DNA from: Pseudomonas mosselii
Lineage (GTDB): Bacteria > Pseudomonadota > Gammaproteobacteria > Pseudomonadales > Pseudomonadaceae
Direction of reading: 5' to 3'
NCBI RefSeq assembly: GCF_005796105.1
Contig: NZ_VAUO01000001.1
Coordinates: forward strand, 558,001-622,000
DNA length: 64,000 nucleotides
Below the pieces are notes generated by a model. The model had not been told where the DNA came from. It saw only the letters and a list, made by a program, of their open reading frames with translations, and ran no database searches. Of this stretch, positions 33,660 to 42,106 are shown one piece after another (within the stretch, counting starts at the first letter, position 1; each line of letters starts with the position of its first letter). The position numbers were made by a program, and so were the translations under genes.

Positions 33660-34820
33660 GTGAAAAAGTATAATGTCGCACTGATCGGCACTGGCTTCAT
33701 GGGCAAAGCCCATTCTATCGCCACTGCAGTTGTTCCAATCCTGTTCGGCGCCCCGGTCGAAATCGAGCGTAAAGTAGTTGTCGATATCGACGAAGAGCTC
33801 GCGCAAAACGCAGCGAAGCAATATGGCTTCACCGAATATGCTACTGACTGGCGTGATGTAGTTAATCGTCCAGATATCGACATCATTGATATCTGCACCC
33901 CGAACGACACCCACGCTGAAATCGCCATCGCTGCAGCCCTGGCTGGTAAGCACGTGATGTGCGAAAAACCGATGTCGATGACTGTCGAAGAAGCTCAGCG
34001 CATGCAGGAAGCAGCGCGAGAAACCGGCGTTGTGACGATGGTTTCTTACAACTATCGCCATACACCTGCCGTACAGATGGCTAAGCGCCTGATCGAAGAA
34101 GGCCGCATCGGCGACATCCTGAACTTCCGTGGCTACTACCTGCAAGATTGGGGCGCTGATCCTGAGCTGCCGCTGTCCTGGCGCTTCAACAAGGCCAAGG
34201 CTGGTTCGGGTACCCTGGGTGATATCGGTACCCACGTAATTGACGCTGCTCGCCTCCTGGTAGGCGAATTCGCGTCGGTGAACTCGATCGTCAAAACCTT
34301 CATCCCAGAGCGTCCACTGCCGGCCGGTCGTTTCTTCGGCCCAGCAGGCCAAGCATCCAGCGAGCGTGGCAAGGTAGATGTGGATGACGCCGCTCTGACC
34401 ATGATCAAGTTTACTAATGGTGTGTACGGCACCATCGAGGTAACTCGAAATGCGTGGGGTCACCATAACCAACTCGGTTTCGAAATCTATGGTACCAAAG
34501 GCTCCATCGCCTTCGATTACCAGCGTCTCAACGAACTGCGTGTTGCTTTCGCAGATGATCCTAAGGATGCTTTCGGTTTCCGTACCATTTACTCGGGCCC
34601 TCACCAGCCGTTCGGCGACAAGCTGTGGCCAGTTGCCGGTATGGGCCAAGGCTACATCGATATCAAATCGATCGAGTGGTACAACTTCCTGAAAGCTATC
34701 GCCGAGAAGGGCCAGGCTTCGCCTAACTTCGACGATGGCCTGCAGATCGAGCGTATTGCTGATGCCATCCTGACTTCCGGTGTAAGCGGCGAGTGGGAAG
34801 AGATCGAGCAACCTGCTTGA
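33660..34820 (+). CDS. Gfo/Idh/MocA oxidoreductase, levoglucosan-dehydrogenase-like
   Basis: NAD(P)-dependent sugar dehydrogenase, 386 aa. The Rossmann motif GTGFMGKAHS is at residues 10-19, the Gfo/Idh motif CEKPMS near 101, and the catalytic Asp/His in GDIGTHVIDAARLL near 186. The long form, with SFRGYYLQDW-type and SWRFNKAKAGSGTLGDIGTH blocks and KTFIPERPLP, resembles levoglucosan and inositol-type dehydrogenases that oxidise C3 of a sugar. Starts with GTG (GAGGAG 8 nt upstream). Codons are strongly biased to a small set, suggesting high expression. Last gene before a strong terminator; 144-nt gap after the carboxylase gene, so it may also have its own promoter. Confidence 0.88.
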   Translation: MKKYNVALIGTGFMGKAHSIATAVVPILFGAPVEIERKVVVDIDEELAQNAAKQYGFTEYATDWRDVVNRPDIDIIDICTPNDTHAEIAIAAALAGKHVMCEKPMSMTVEEAQRMQEAARETGVVTMVSYNYRHTPAVQMAKRLIEEGRIGDILNFRGYYLQDWGADPELPLSWRFNKAKAGSGTLGDIGTHVIDAARLLVGEFASVNSIVKTFIPERPLPAGRFFGPAGQASSERGKVDVDDAALTMIKFTNGVYGTIEVTRNAWGHHNQLGFEIYGTKGSIAFDYQRLNELRVAFADDPKDAFGFRTIYSGPHQPFGDKLWPVAGMGQGYIDIKSIEWYNFLKAIAEKGQASPNFDDGLQIERIADAILTSGVSGEWEEIEQPA

Positions 34821-34837
34821 TTATGTAAGCTAGTAAA

Positions 34838-34869
34838 AAAATGGGTGTGACTATCGTCACGCCCATTTT
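34838..34869 (+). terminator. Rho-independent terminator
   Basis: AAAATGGGTGTGAC (34838-34851) pairs with GTCACGCCCATTTT (34856-34869) over 14 bp with one G-T pair, tetraloop TATC. It ends the 23403-34820 unit. Confidence 0.88.
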
Positions 34870-34907
34870 CTGCCACTGCTAAATTTACCTCTGCTGGAGA
34901 CTCCGTA

Positions 34908-35885
34908 ATGAGTGTCGCGGTTGGATTGATTGGTGCAGGAGTGATGGGTAAAGAGCATGGGAGAATTCTCTCTCTGCATACACCTAAGGCGCATTTGGCA
35001 GGTGTCTGTGATTATGACCCAGAGAAGGCGCGTTCCATTGCTGGTAATGCTCGCGTGTATTCAGATCCCCTGGATCTAATAAACTCTGGCGACATAGACG
35101 CTATTTTGATCGCATCCCCAGATTCAACTCACGCAGAGCTCGTCCTGGCATGCGTCGAAGCAGGAAAGCCTGTTCTTTGTGAAAAGCCGTTAGCTATGAC
35201 TGCTGTTCAGGCTCATGAAATCGTTGAGGCTGAATGCTTGAAGAACCGCATCTTTGTTCAGGTGGGGTACATGCGCAGGTTTGACCCAGGGTACGAGGAG
35301 CTGAAAAGGCTTTTCGAAGCAAATGCCATTGGAAAGCCTGAAATCCTTCATAATTTCCATCGCAATCCGGTCGCGCCAGACTGGATGACCGGCGACATGC
35401 TCATCACGAACGCTTTCGTACATGAGATTGATGTTATGCGCTGGTTAATGGGCACCGAGCTGGAAGCTGTAAGGATTACCGTGGCTGAAAAAGGTGATCC
35501 GATGATGATCGTAACGCGCTTGGCGAATGGTGCCATGTCTTCCACTGAGCTGTTCATGAATTGCAAGTTCGGCTATCAAGTGCACGCTGAACTGGTGGGC
35601 GAGGAGGGGACTATTTCCCTTCCTGAGTTCTCAGCTCCACTTGTAAACAAATCGTATCATCGAGGTGCTCACGTTCCTCGAAATTGGGTGCCGCGATTTG
35701 CTGCTGCTTATCAAGCTCAAACTCGTAGCTGGATCAATAGCATCGTAACGGGTGTTCCGAACCATGGGGCCTCCGCATGGGATGGTTACATTACTACATT
35801 GATCGCTGAGCAGTTAGCGACGAAAGTCTCGATAGATAGCACGATTGAGCTAGCAATACCTTCCCGCCCTTTGCTGTACCGGTGA
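34908..35885 (+). CDS. Gfo/Idh/MocA oxidoreductase, inositol-dehydrogenase-like
   Basis: 325-aa Gfo/Idh dehydrogenase. Rossmann motif GAGVMGKEHG at residues 9-18; CEKPLAM near 93; VGYMRRFDPGYEELK and NAFVHEIDVMRWL carry the substrate-site Asp/His, as in myo-inositol 2-dehydrogenases. Oxidises or reduces a cyclitol or sugar hydroxyl with NAD(P). It begins 39 nt after a terminator, so it must have its own promoter or depend on read-through. Second of three Gfo/Idh genes in a row. Confidence 0.86.
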   Translation: MSVAVGLIGAGVMGKEHGRILSLHTPKAHLAGVCDYDPEKARSIAGNARVYSDPLDLINSGDIDAILIASPDSTHAELVLACVEAGKPVLCEKPLAMTAVQAHEIVEAECLKNRIFVQVGYMRRFDPGYEELKRLFEANAIGKPEILHNFHRNPVAPDWMTGDMLITNAFVHEIDVMRWLMGTELEAVRITVAEKGDPMMIVTRLANGAMSSTELFMNCKFGYQVHAELVGEEGTISLPEFSAPLVNKSYHRGAHVPRNWVPRFAAAYQAQTRSWINSIVTGVPNHGASAWDGYITTLIAEQLATKVSIDSTIELAIPSRPLLYR

Positions 35886-35933
35886 GCATGATTACCTAAA
35901 TTGCGTCATTACTAATCGGTTAGGCCGCTCGGT

Positions 35934-37019
35934 ATGACGAAGTTTTTCGAGGGTCTAAAAGTGATTCGATACGCCGTATTGGGAGCGGGCTGGATATCTC
36001 AGACCGCATTCATCCCTGCCGTTTCTTTGTTGGAAAACTCCCAGATTACAGCAATTGTATCTGGCAGTCCTGAGCGTGCCCGCAGTTTGGCCGACAAGCA
36101 TGGTATTAGTCATGTTTACTCTTACGAAGACTTTGATGAGCTGTTGTCTAGCGACCTCATCGACGCTGTGTATATCGCGCTGCCGAATCCACTGCATGCC
36201 TCGTTTGCCATCCAGGCCGCAAAAGCTGGAAAGCACGTCATGGTAGAGAAACCGATTGCCACGTCGCTTCCTGACGCTGACGCCATGATCGCTACAGCGA
36301 AAGAGTCAGGCGTTTACCTCATGACGAGTTATAGATTGCATCATGACATCGGCACTATTGCTGCTTTGGATGCCATTCGTGACGGTCGTATCGGAGAACC
36401 GGTGTTCATGTCTGCGACGTTTAGCTTCCAGAGTGACGTCGGAAATCATCGCTTGGATATCGAGCATTGGGGAGGCCCCCTTCAGGATATCGGGATCTAT
36501 TGCATCAACGCTGCCCGCCACGTTTTCGCCGCCGATCCTATCGCCGTTTCTGCTATGAGTAGTCGGCGTACCGATGACCCTAGATTCACTAATGTCGATG
36601 ATTCAATTGCCGTTACATTACGATTCCCTGGCAATCGTCTGGCGCAATTCTATTGCAGTTTTGGAGCGTATCCCGTTGACACGTATCGTGTAGTCGGCAC
36701 CGATGGTGTTTTGACAATGGATCCAGGGTTCCGCTTCGAGCAGTCAATGTCGATGTCCTTAAAAAGCCGAGATGAGAGCGAGTATGTCAACTTCCCTCAT
36801 TACGACCATTTTGCAGGCCAGATTTCTTACTTCTCAGACTGCATTGAGCAGGGCAGGCCGCCTCAGCCTTGCGGTGAAGAAGGACTGGTAGACCTCGAGG
36901 TTATTTTCGCAATAGAACGGGCAGCGGCGTCTGGCCTTCCGCAAACCTTGGCGCCGAGAGAAAGTCGTCCGCGACCATCAAACGAGACATTGCGCACGAT
37001 TAGAAAGGCGGTTGCTTAA
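35934..37019 (+). CDS. Gfo/Idh/MocA oxidoreductase, GFOR/xylose-dehydrogenase-like
   Basis: 361-aa Gfo/Idh enzyme. Rossmann motif GAGWISQTAFIPA, VEKPIAT near 105, and LQDIGIYCINAARHVFAADPIAV. In that last block the usual His is Tyr, as in glucose-fructose oxidoreductase and aldose 1-dehydrogenases, so it differs from its two neighbours, which have the DxxxH form. GTG 35961 with GAGGG upstream is a credible alternative start (product MIRYAVLGAG, 352 aa). It follows the inositol-type dehydrogenase by 48 nt and precedes pntAA by 57 nt. Confidence 0.84.
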   Translation: MTKFFEGLKVIRYAVLGAGWISQTAFIPAVSLLENSQITAIVSGSPERARSLADKHGISHVYSYEDFDELLSSDLIDAVYIALPNPLHASFAIQAAKAGKHVMVEKPIATSLPDADAMIATAKESGVYLMTSYRLHHDIGTIAALDAIRDGRIGEPVFMSATFSFQSDVGNHRLDIEHWGGPLQDIGIYCINAARHVFAADPIAVSAMSSRRTDDPRFTNVDDSIAVTLRFPGNRLAQFYCSFGAYPVDTYRVVGTDGVLTMDPGFRFEQSMSMSLKSRDESEYVNFPHYDHFAGQISYFSDCIEQGRPPQPCGEEGLVDLEVIFAIERAAASGLPQTLAPRESRPRPSNETLRTIRKAVA

Positions 37020-37076
37020 TCCAAACTCTTCATTGTGTGAAGGTTCTGAGCAGACAATAATAAACGGAGAAGTTCC

Positions 37077-38198
37077 TTGTATATCGGAGTACCGTCGGAA
37101 ACCGCTCACGGCGAAACGCGCGTCGCGGTGACACCAGACACAGTCAAGCGCCTGGTTGCAGCTGGCCATCAAGTTGTAGTCCAACGTGGCTGTGGCTTGA
37201 AGTCCTGCTTCACTGATAGCGCATTCGAAGCTGCCGGCGCCAAGCTAGGTGAGGCGAGCGACGCATTTGGTGCAGAGATTGTACTGAAGGTGGTTGCCCC
37301 CAATGACCAGGAGCTTCAGCTGATCAACAGCGGAAGTTTGCTCATTGGTATGCTCAACCCTTTCAACGGCGAGCTGATTGCCATGATGGCTTTGCGCGGC
37401 ATTACCGCCTTTGCCTTGGAAGCAGCTCCACGCACCTCGAGAGCGCAAAGCCTGGACGTACTGTCGTCACAGGCCAACATCGCCGGCTATAAGGCGGTGC
37501 TGCTGGCAGCTCACCACTACCCGCGCTTCATGCCCATGCTGATGACTGCTGCTGGTACTGTCAAAGCCGCGCGCGTGCTTATCCTTGGCGCTGGCGTTGC
37601 CGGCCTGCAGGCTATTGCTACAGCCAAGCGTATGGGAGCGGTGATTGAGGCGTCCGATGTACGACCGGCCGTGAAAGAGCAGATCGAGTCGCTTGGTGCC
37701 AAGTTCATTGACGTACCTTACGAAACCGACGAGGAACGGGAGTGTGCTGAAGGTGTAGGCGGCTATGCCCGGCCTATGCCGGCCACCTGGATGGCCCGAC
37801 AAGCACAAGCTGTGCATGAGCGAGCTAAGCAAGCAGACATCGTTATCACCACGGCATTGATTCCTGGCCGTAGAGCTCCGATTCTCTTGCACAAGGGCAC
37901 TGTGGAAGAAATGAAACCCGGGTCGGTGGTCATCGATCTCGCCGCTGCTCAAGGCGGCAACTGCCCATTCACCGTCGCGGATCAGGTGGTGGTTGTGAAT
38001 GGCGTGACCATCGTTGGCCCAACCAACCTGCCTGCCCAGGTCGGCGCCGATGCATCGGCTCTGTATGCACGCAACCTGCTGGACTTCATCAAGCTGCTGT
38101 TCAACAAGGACGGCGCGCTGACCATCAACCTTGAAGACGACATCGTCGCCGCGTGCCTGATGTGCCGCGACGGCCAGGTCGTGCGCAAGAACGGCTGA
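37077..38198 (+). CDS. pntAA: NAD(P) transhydrogenase subunit alpha, part 1 (PntAA)
   Basis: NAD(H)-binding domain I of proton-pumping transhydrogenase, 373 aa. Starts with a rare TTG (product [23 protein letters not shown]) preceded by CGGAGA. Blocks: [32 protein letters not shown] and the Rossmann motif [30 protein letters not shown]. The mobile loop [40 protein letters not shown] is present. In this split arrangement the membrane part of alpha is a separate gene (PntAB). Operon pntAA-pntAB-pntB directly follows three sugar dehydrogenases. Confidence 0.94.
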   Translation: MYIGVPSETAHGETRVAVTPDTVKRLVAAGHQVVVQRGCGLKSCFTDSAFEAAGAKLGEASDAFGAEIVLKVVAPNDQELQLINSGSLLIGMLNPFNGELIAMMALRGITAFALEAAPRTSRAQSLDVLSSQANIAGYKAVLLAAHHYPRFMPMLMTAAGTVKAARVLILGAGVAGLQAIATAKRMGAVIEASDVRPAVKEQIESLGAKFIDVPYETDEERECAEGVGGYARPMPATWMARQAQAVHERAKQADIVITTALIPGRRAPILLHKGTVEEMKPGSVVIDLAAAQGGNCPFTVADQVVVVNGVTIVGPTNLPAQVGADASALYARNLLDFIKLLFNKDGALTINLEDDIVAACLMCRDGQVVRKNG

Positions 38199-38209
38199 GG
38201 AGCACGACA

Positions 38210-38524
38210 ATGGAAGACATGCTGATTTCCCACGGTGTCTACAACCTGATCATCTTCGTGCTCGCGATCTATGTGGGCTACCACGTGGTATGGAACGTCA
38301 CTCCAGCTCTGCACACCCCGCTGATGGCCGTCACCAACGCCATCTCGGCGATTGTCATTGTTGGTGCAATGCTGGCCGCAGCCCTGACTGTGACCCCTCT
38401 TGGCAAGATCATGGGTACCTTGGCCGTTGCTTTGGCTGCGGTCAACGTGTTCGGTGGCTTCTTGGTCACCCGTCGCATGCTCGAGATGTTCAAGAAGAAA
38501 ACCAAAAATGAGGTGCAGAAGTAA
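38210..38524 (+). CDS. pntAB: NAD(P) transhydrogenase subunit alpha, part 2 (PntAB)
   Basis: 104-aa membrane subunit with three to four hydrophobic segments ([53 protein letters not shown]). It corresponds to the short proton-channel part of domain II. ATG 38210 follows the PntAA stop by 11 nt. The TAA stop shares its last A with the pntB start. Confidence 0.93.
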   Translation: MEDMLISHGVYNLIIFVLAIYVGYHVVWNVTPALHTPLMAVTNAISAIVIVGAMLAAALTVTPLGKIMGTLAVALAAVNVFGGFLVTRRMLEMFKKKTKNEVQK

Positions 38525-39960
38525 TGAGTATGAATCTGATAACACTCCTGTACCTCGTCGCATCGGTTTGCTTCATCCAGGCGCTCAAAGGCCTGTCGCA
38601 TCCGACTACCTCGAGACGCGGCAACCTTTTTGGCATGATCGGTATGGGGATCGCCATCCTTACCACGGTCGGCCTTATCTATAAGCTGGGCGGAGAAATT
38701 GCGACCGCAGGCATGGGCTATGTCATCGTAGGCCTGCTGGTGGGCGGTACCGGCGGCTCGCTCATGGCCAAGCGCGTTGAGATGACCAAGATGCCGGAGC
38801 TCGTGGCTTTCATGCATAGCATGATCGGTTTGGCCGCTGTGTTCATCGCTATCACCGGGGTCATTGAGCCCCAGTCTTTGGGCATCGTTGCCTCCATGGG
38901 CGATCCGATTCCAGGTGGCAATCGGCTGGAACTGTTCCTCGGCGCAGCTATTGGTGCGATCACCTTCTCGGGGTCGGTCATCGCCTTCGGTAAGCTGTCA
39001 GGCAAATACAAATTCCGTCTGTTCCAAGGTGCTCCGTATGTATTTCGGGGTCAGTTCAAGACGAATATGCTGGTTCTGTTCACGACCTTCGGCGTAGGCA
39101 TCATCTACAGCGCGACGGGTTTGATCGACGCTTTTGTCTTGATGTTGGTACTCGCATTTGTACTGGGCGTACTTCTGATCATTCCGATTGGCGGGGCTGA
39201 TATGCCCGTTGTGGTGTCGATGCTCAACAGCTACTCAGGCTGGGCGGCGGCAGGTATCGGATTCTCGCTGAACAACTCGATGCTGATCATCGCCGGTTCG
39301 CTGGTCGGTTCGTCCGGTGCGATCCTCTCGTACATCATGTGCAAGGCGATGAACCGCTCGTTCTTCAGTGTGATCCTCGGTGGTTTCGGAGGTGACGCCG
39401 ATGTTGGGGCTGAGCAGGGCAGCAGGGAGCAGCGTCTCGTCAAGTCAGGTTCGGCAGATGATGCAACCTTCCTGTTGAGCAACGCTGACAGTGTGATTAT
39501 CGTCCCTGGCTATGGGCTTGCGGTTGCACGGGCCCAGCACGCATTGAAGGAGCTGACCGAGAAGCTGACCCACAACGGTGTGACCGTGAAATACGCGATC
39601 CACCCAGTGGCGGGGCGCATGCCAGGACACATGAACGTGCTGCTCGCCGAGGCCGAAGTGCCATACGACCAGGTGTTTGAGATGGACGACATCAACTCCG
39701 AGTTCGGGCAAGCCGATGTGGTGCTGGTGCTGGGCGCCAACGACGTGGTCAACCCAGCTGCGAAGAACGATCCGAAGTCGCCGATCGCCGGCATGCCGAT
39801 CCTTGAGGCATTCAAGGCCAAGACCATCATCGTCAACAAACGCTCAATGGCCAGTGGCTATGCGGGTTTGGACAACGAGCTCTTCTACATGGACAAGACC
39901 ATGATGGTCTTTGGTGATGCCAAGAAGACCATTGAAGACATGGTCAAAGCTGTAGCCTAG
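38524..39960 (+). CDS. pntB: NAD(P) transhydrogenase subunit beta
   Basis: 478-aa beta subunit. Residues 1-260 form about nine membrane helices of domain II; residues 300-478 are the NADP(H)-binding domain III, with VIIVPGYGLAVARAQHALKELTEKL, HPVAGRMPGHMNVLLAEA and VLVLGANDVVNPAAK. Couples hydride transfer between NADH and NADP+ to proton movement. ATG overlaps the pntAB stop by one base. The LysR-type site C begins 15 nt after its stop. Confidence 0.94.
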   Translation: MSMNLITLLYLVASVCFIQALKGLSHPTTSRRGNLFGMIGMGIAILTTVGLIYKLGGEIATAGMGYVIVGLLVGGTGGSLMAKRVEMTKMPELVAFMHSMIGLAAVFIAITGVIEPQSLGIVASMGDPIPGGNRLELFLGAAIGAITFSGSVIAFGKLSGKYKFRLFQGAPYVFRGQFKTNMLVLFTTFGVGIIYSATGLIDAFVLMLVLAFVLGVLLIIPIGGADMPVVVSMLNSYSGWAAAGIGFSLNNSMLIIAGSLVGSSGAILSYIMCKAMNRSFFSVILGGFGGDADVGAEQGSREQRLVKSGSADDATFLLSNADSVIIVPGYGLAVARAQHALKELTEKLTHNGVTVKYAIHPVAGRMPGHMNVLLAEAEVPYDQVFEMDDINSEFGQADVVLVLGANDVVNPAAKNDPKSPIAGMPILEAFKAKTIIVNKRSMASGYAGLDNELFYMDKTMMVFGDAKKTIEDMVKAVA

Positions 39961-39975
39961 CTATGTTGATGGTCT

Positions 39976-40025
39976 GATAACGATTGCTTATCGGATGCCA
40001 TCGTGAATCGAGATTGGACGCTTGC
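39976..40025 (+). promoter_or_regulatory. LysR-type operator, site C, upstream of the SDR/hydrolase pair
   Basis: GATAA (39976-39980), 7 nt, TTATC (39988-39992), then ATTGGACGCTTGC with GACG at 40017. The 29-nt TTATC-to-GACG distance equals sites A and B; AATCG-N2-ATTGGACG is shared with site B. It lies 83-132 nt before ATG 40108. The palindrome can also fold as part of an imperfect hairpin after pntB. Confidence 0.65.
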
Positions 40026-40107
40026 AAATGAATCACTGATGATCGAAGTCATCTGGCGGCAATGATGATTAATGCTTGAAAACATAAATGCTAGGCGAGA
40101 CTCTCCA

Positions 40108-40881
40108 ATGAATAATTATAATGGTCGTGTAGTTGTTATTACTGGCGCAGGTTCAGGTATGGGGCGTGCAATGGTCGCGGAATTTGCTTCCCGCCACGCT
40201 TCTGTAGTCGCGCTGGACATTAATCTAAAAGCTGCAGAGGAATCAATTTCAAAGATTGCAAATCCGGAGTTAGGGTTTGCATATCGCGTCGATGTCAGTG
40301 ATCCGGCAAGCGTTCAAGATGCTATCGAAGCAGTAATCCAGAAATGGGGCCGAATCGATCTTCTCTGCAATAACGCAGGTATCCTCGACGGTCATGCGAC
40401 TGCGCATGAGGTATCAATCGAAGAGTGGAATAGGGTTATTGCGGTCAACTTGACTGGGCCCTTCCTCATGGCGCGGGCCGTCATTCCTCAAATGCTTAAG
40501 CAGAAAAAAGGCGCAATCATCAATACCTCCTCTACGTCTGGGTTCAGTGCCGCCGGCGGTGGCACAGCCTATACGGCGTCGAAGCACGGGGTGATTGGTC
40601 TTACCCGGCAGCTCACCTTCGAATATGGGGCGAGTGGAATCCGGGTCAATACGATCTGCCCTGGTGCTACCGCCACTCCGCTCGCGATGGCAGACCCTGT
40701 CACCGCACATTCTCCTGACATGATGGCTGCCTTGCAGAAATTCCCTGCTCGGCGCTGGTGTCAGCCGGGAGAAATCGCAAAGCTTGCTGCATTCCTGGGA
40801 GGGGATGACGCTGACTTCGTGCACGGTAGCGAGTATGTAATGGATGGGGGCTGGCTGGCCGCTGCCCGAGATCCTTTCTAA
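40108..40881 (+). CDS. SDR family oxidoreductase
   Basis: Classical SDR of 257 aa from ATG 40108, where the Rossmann strand NGRVVVITGAGSGMG begins; ATG 40072 would add 12 residues and lacks a ribosome site. Motifs: TGAGSGMG, NNAGI, NTSSTSG, AYTASKHGV and the C-terminal YVMDGGW. It is followed after 41 nt by an epoxide-hydrolase-like gene, and a LysR-type operator lies upstream. Oxidises or reduces an unknown alcohol/ketone with NAD(P). Confidence 0.86.
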   Translation: MNNYNGRVVVITGAGSGMGRAMVAEFASRHASVVALDINLKAAEESISKIANPELGFAYRVDVSDPASVQDAIEAVIQKWGRIDLLCNNAGILDGHATAHEVSIEEWNRVIAVNLTGPFLMARAVIPQMLKQKKGAIINTSSTSGFSAAGGGTAYTASKHGVIGLTRQLTFEYGASGIRVNTICPGATATPLAMADPVTAHSPDMMAALQKFPARRWCQPGEIAKLAAFLGGDDADFVHGSEYVMDGGWLAAARDPF

Positions 40882-40922
40882 AAAATAGCTGGTTCCTGAC
40901 TAGCATCTCTGCATGGGTGGAC

Positions 40923-41813
40923 ATGATGTTTAGCAAGCGTGAATGGCCGGATTGCGGCGTTGAGGGGTTTGAGCGTGGTTTCGTGACTGTTGATGGCACG
41001 CGTATGCACTACGTGAGTGGTGGTGTCGAAGACGGTGAGGTTATGGTGCTCGTCTGTGGCTTCCCACAGAGCTGGTACGCTTGGCGGAAAGTGCTTCCAC
41101 TCCTGGGTAAGCATTTCCGTGTGATCGCCCCAGATTTGCCAGGCCAAGGCGACTCTGATCGCCCAGCACACTGCGACACCGCTAACATCGCTCGGTTGCT
41201 GCGTGGAATGCTGGATAAGGTGGGCGTGGATAAGCACTCGCTGATCTCACATGACCTAGGGGCATGGGTGAGCTACCCGTATTGCGCTAATTATGGTGAT
41301 CAGGTAACCGGTTGGGCCATCTTGGACTGTGGTATCCCAGGTATTAGCCTGCCGGATAATTTGCCGTGGGCTGGAAACGTAGCATGGCGCACTTGGCACT
41401 GTGGGTTCCATAACCTCATTGACCTTCCTGAAGCTCTTCTTGAAGGGCGTGAGCATATCTACTTGCAATGGTACTTGCAGCGTAAAGCTGCGATCCCACA
41501 GATCTTCTCGCAAGACGATTTTGAAGAGTATCTGCGGGTCTTCAAGCTGAATGGGCTGAAGGGCGGCCTTGCTTACTACCGTGCCATGGGTACGTCCGCT
41601 GAGCAGAACCGTGAGCTCGCCAAAAAAGGAAAGCTTCAAGTCCCGATCCTGGCCATGCGTGCAGATCAAGGCTCCATGCCTGATCTTGTGACCGAATTGC
41701 TGAATGTGGCAACTAACGTCACGGGCACCATGGTAAATAGCGGTCATTATATCCCGGAAGAACAGCCAGAGCAGTTGGTCGCTGAGCTGCTGAAATATTT
41801 CCGTGATCGATAA
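40923..41813 (+). CDS. alpha/beta hydrolase with Asp nucleophile (epoxide hydrolase / dehalogenase-like)
   Basis: About 296-aa alpha/beta hydrolase. The nucleophile elbow is LISHDLGAWVSYPY, with Asp instead of Ser as in epoxide hydrolases and haloacetate dehalogenases. CGFPQSWYAWRKVLP fits the HGxP oxyanion region, with Cys in place of His. The catalytic His is in NSGHYIPEEQPEQL near the C-terminus. The start is uncertain among GTG 40917, ATG 40923 and ATG 40926. Probably hydrolyses an ether-like, ester or epoxide bond of a pathway intermediate; it forms a pair with the SDR upstream. Confidence 0.82.
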   Translation: MMFSKREWPDCGVEGFERGFVTVDGTRMHYVSGGVEDGEVMVLVCGFPQSWYAWRKVLPLLGKHFRVIAPDLPGQGDSDRPAHCDTANIARLLRGMLDKVGVDKHSLISHDLGAWVSYPYCANYGDQVTGWAILDCGIPGISLPDNLPWAGNVAWRTWHCGFHNLIDLPEALLEGREHIYLQWYLQRKAAIPQIFSQDDFEEYLRVFKLNGLKGGLAYYRAMGTSAEQNRELAKKGKLQVPILAMRADQGSMPDLVTELLNVATNVTGTMVNSGHYIPEEQPEQLVAELLKYFRDR

Positions 41814-41937
41814 CATCCTGCATCAAATGGCGGTTTTCCATAGCTGTTTCTAAATTTGGTGCCGCGACTGGGTGGTCGTGGTACTGAGTCTTAATGTGTT
41901 TATATGCATTGCTGAGTGCCTTTACAAAAGGCTTTTT

Positions 41938-41975
41938 GCTAGGAGTCCGGCTCAGGGCGGCTCCTAGCCTTTTTA
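41938..41975 (+). terminator. Rho-independent terminator
   Basis: GCTAGGAG (41938-41945) pairs with CTCCTAGC (41961-41968) and CTTTTTATT follows. It ends the SDR/hydrolase transcript before the porin gene. Confidence 0.85.
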
Positions 41976-42106
41976 TTCAATAATTGTGCTGTTATCGCGA
42001 GAGCGAATTTCCAGCAATTTTATTTTTGGGCGCCCACTTAAGCGCCTCAGTATCACTCACCTAAGAATTTCATCATACCTAACAAAAAATCATTAATGGG
42101 GTAAAT

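Noticed and set aside
39976..39992. Site C as merely a terminator of pntB
   Set aside because: It can fold, but no T-run follows, and the GATAA-N7-TTATC spacing plus GACG at 29 nt match sites A and B exactly.
41980..41996. Fifth LysR-type site before the sugar porin
   Set aside because: TTATC is present, but the GATAA arm is shifted and no GACG lies 29 nt further on.
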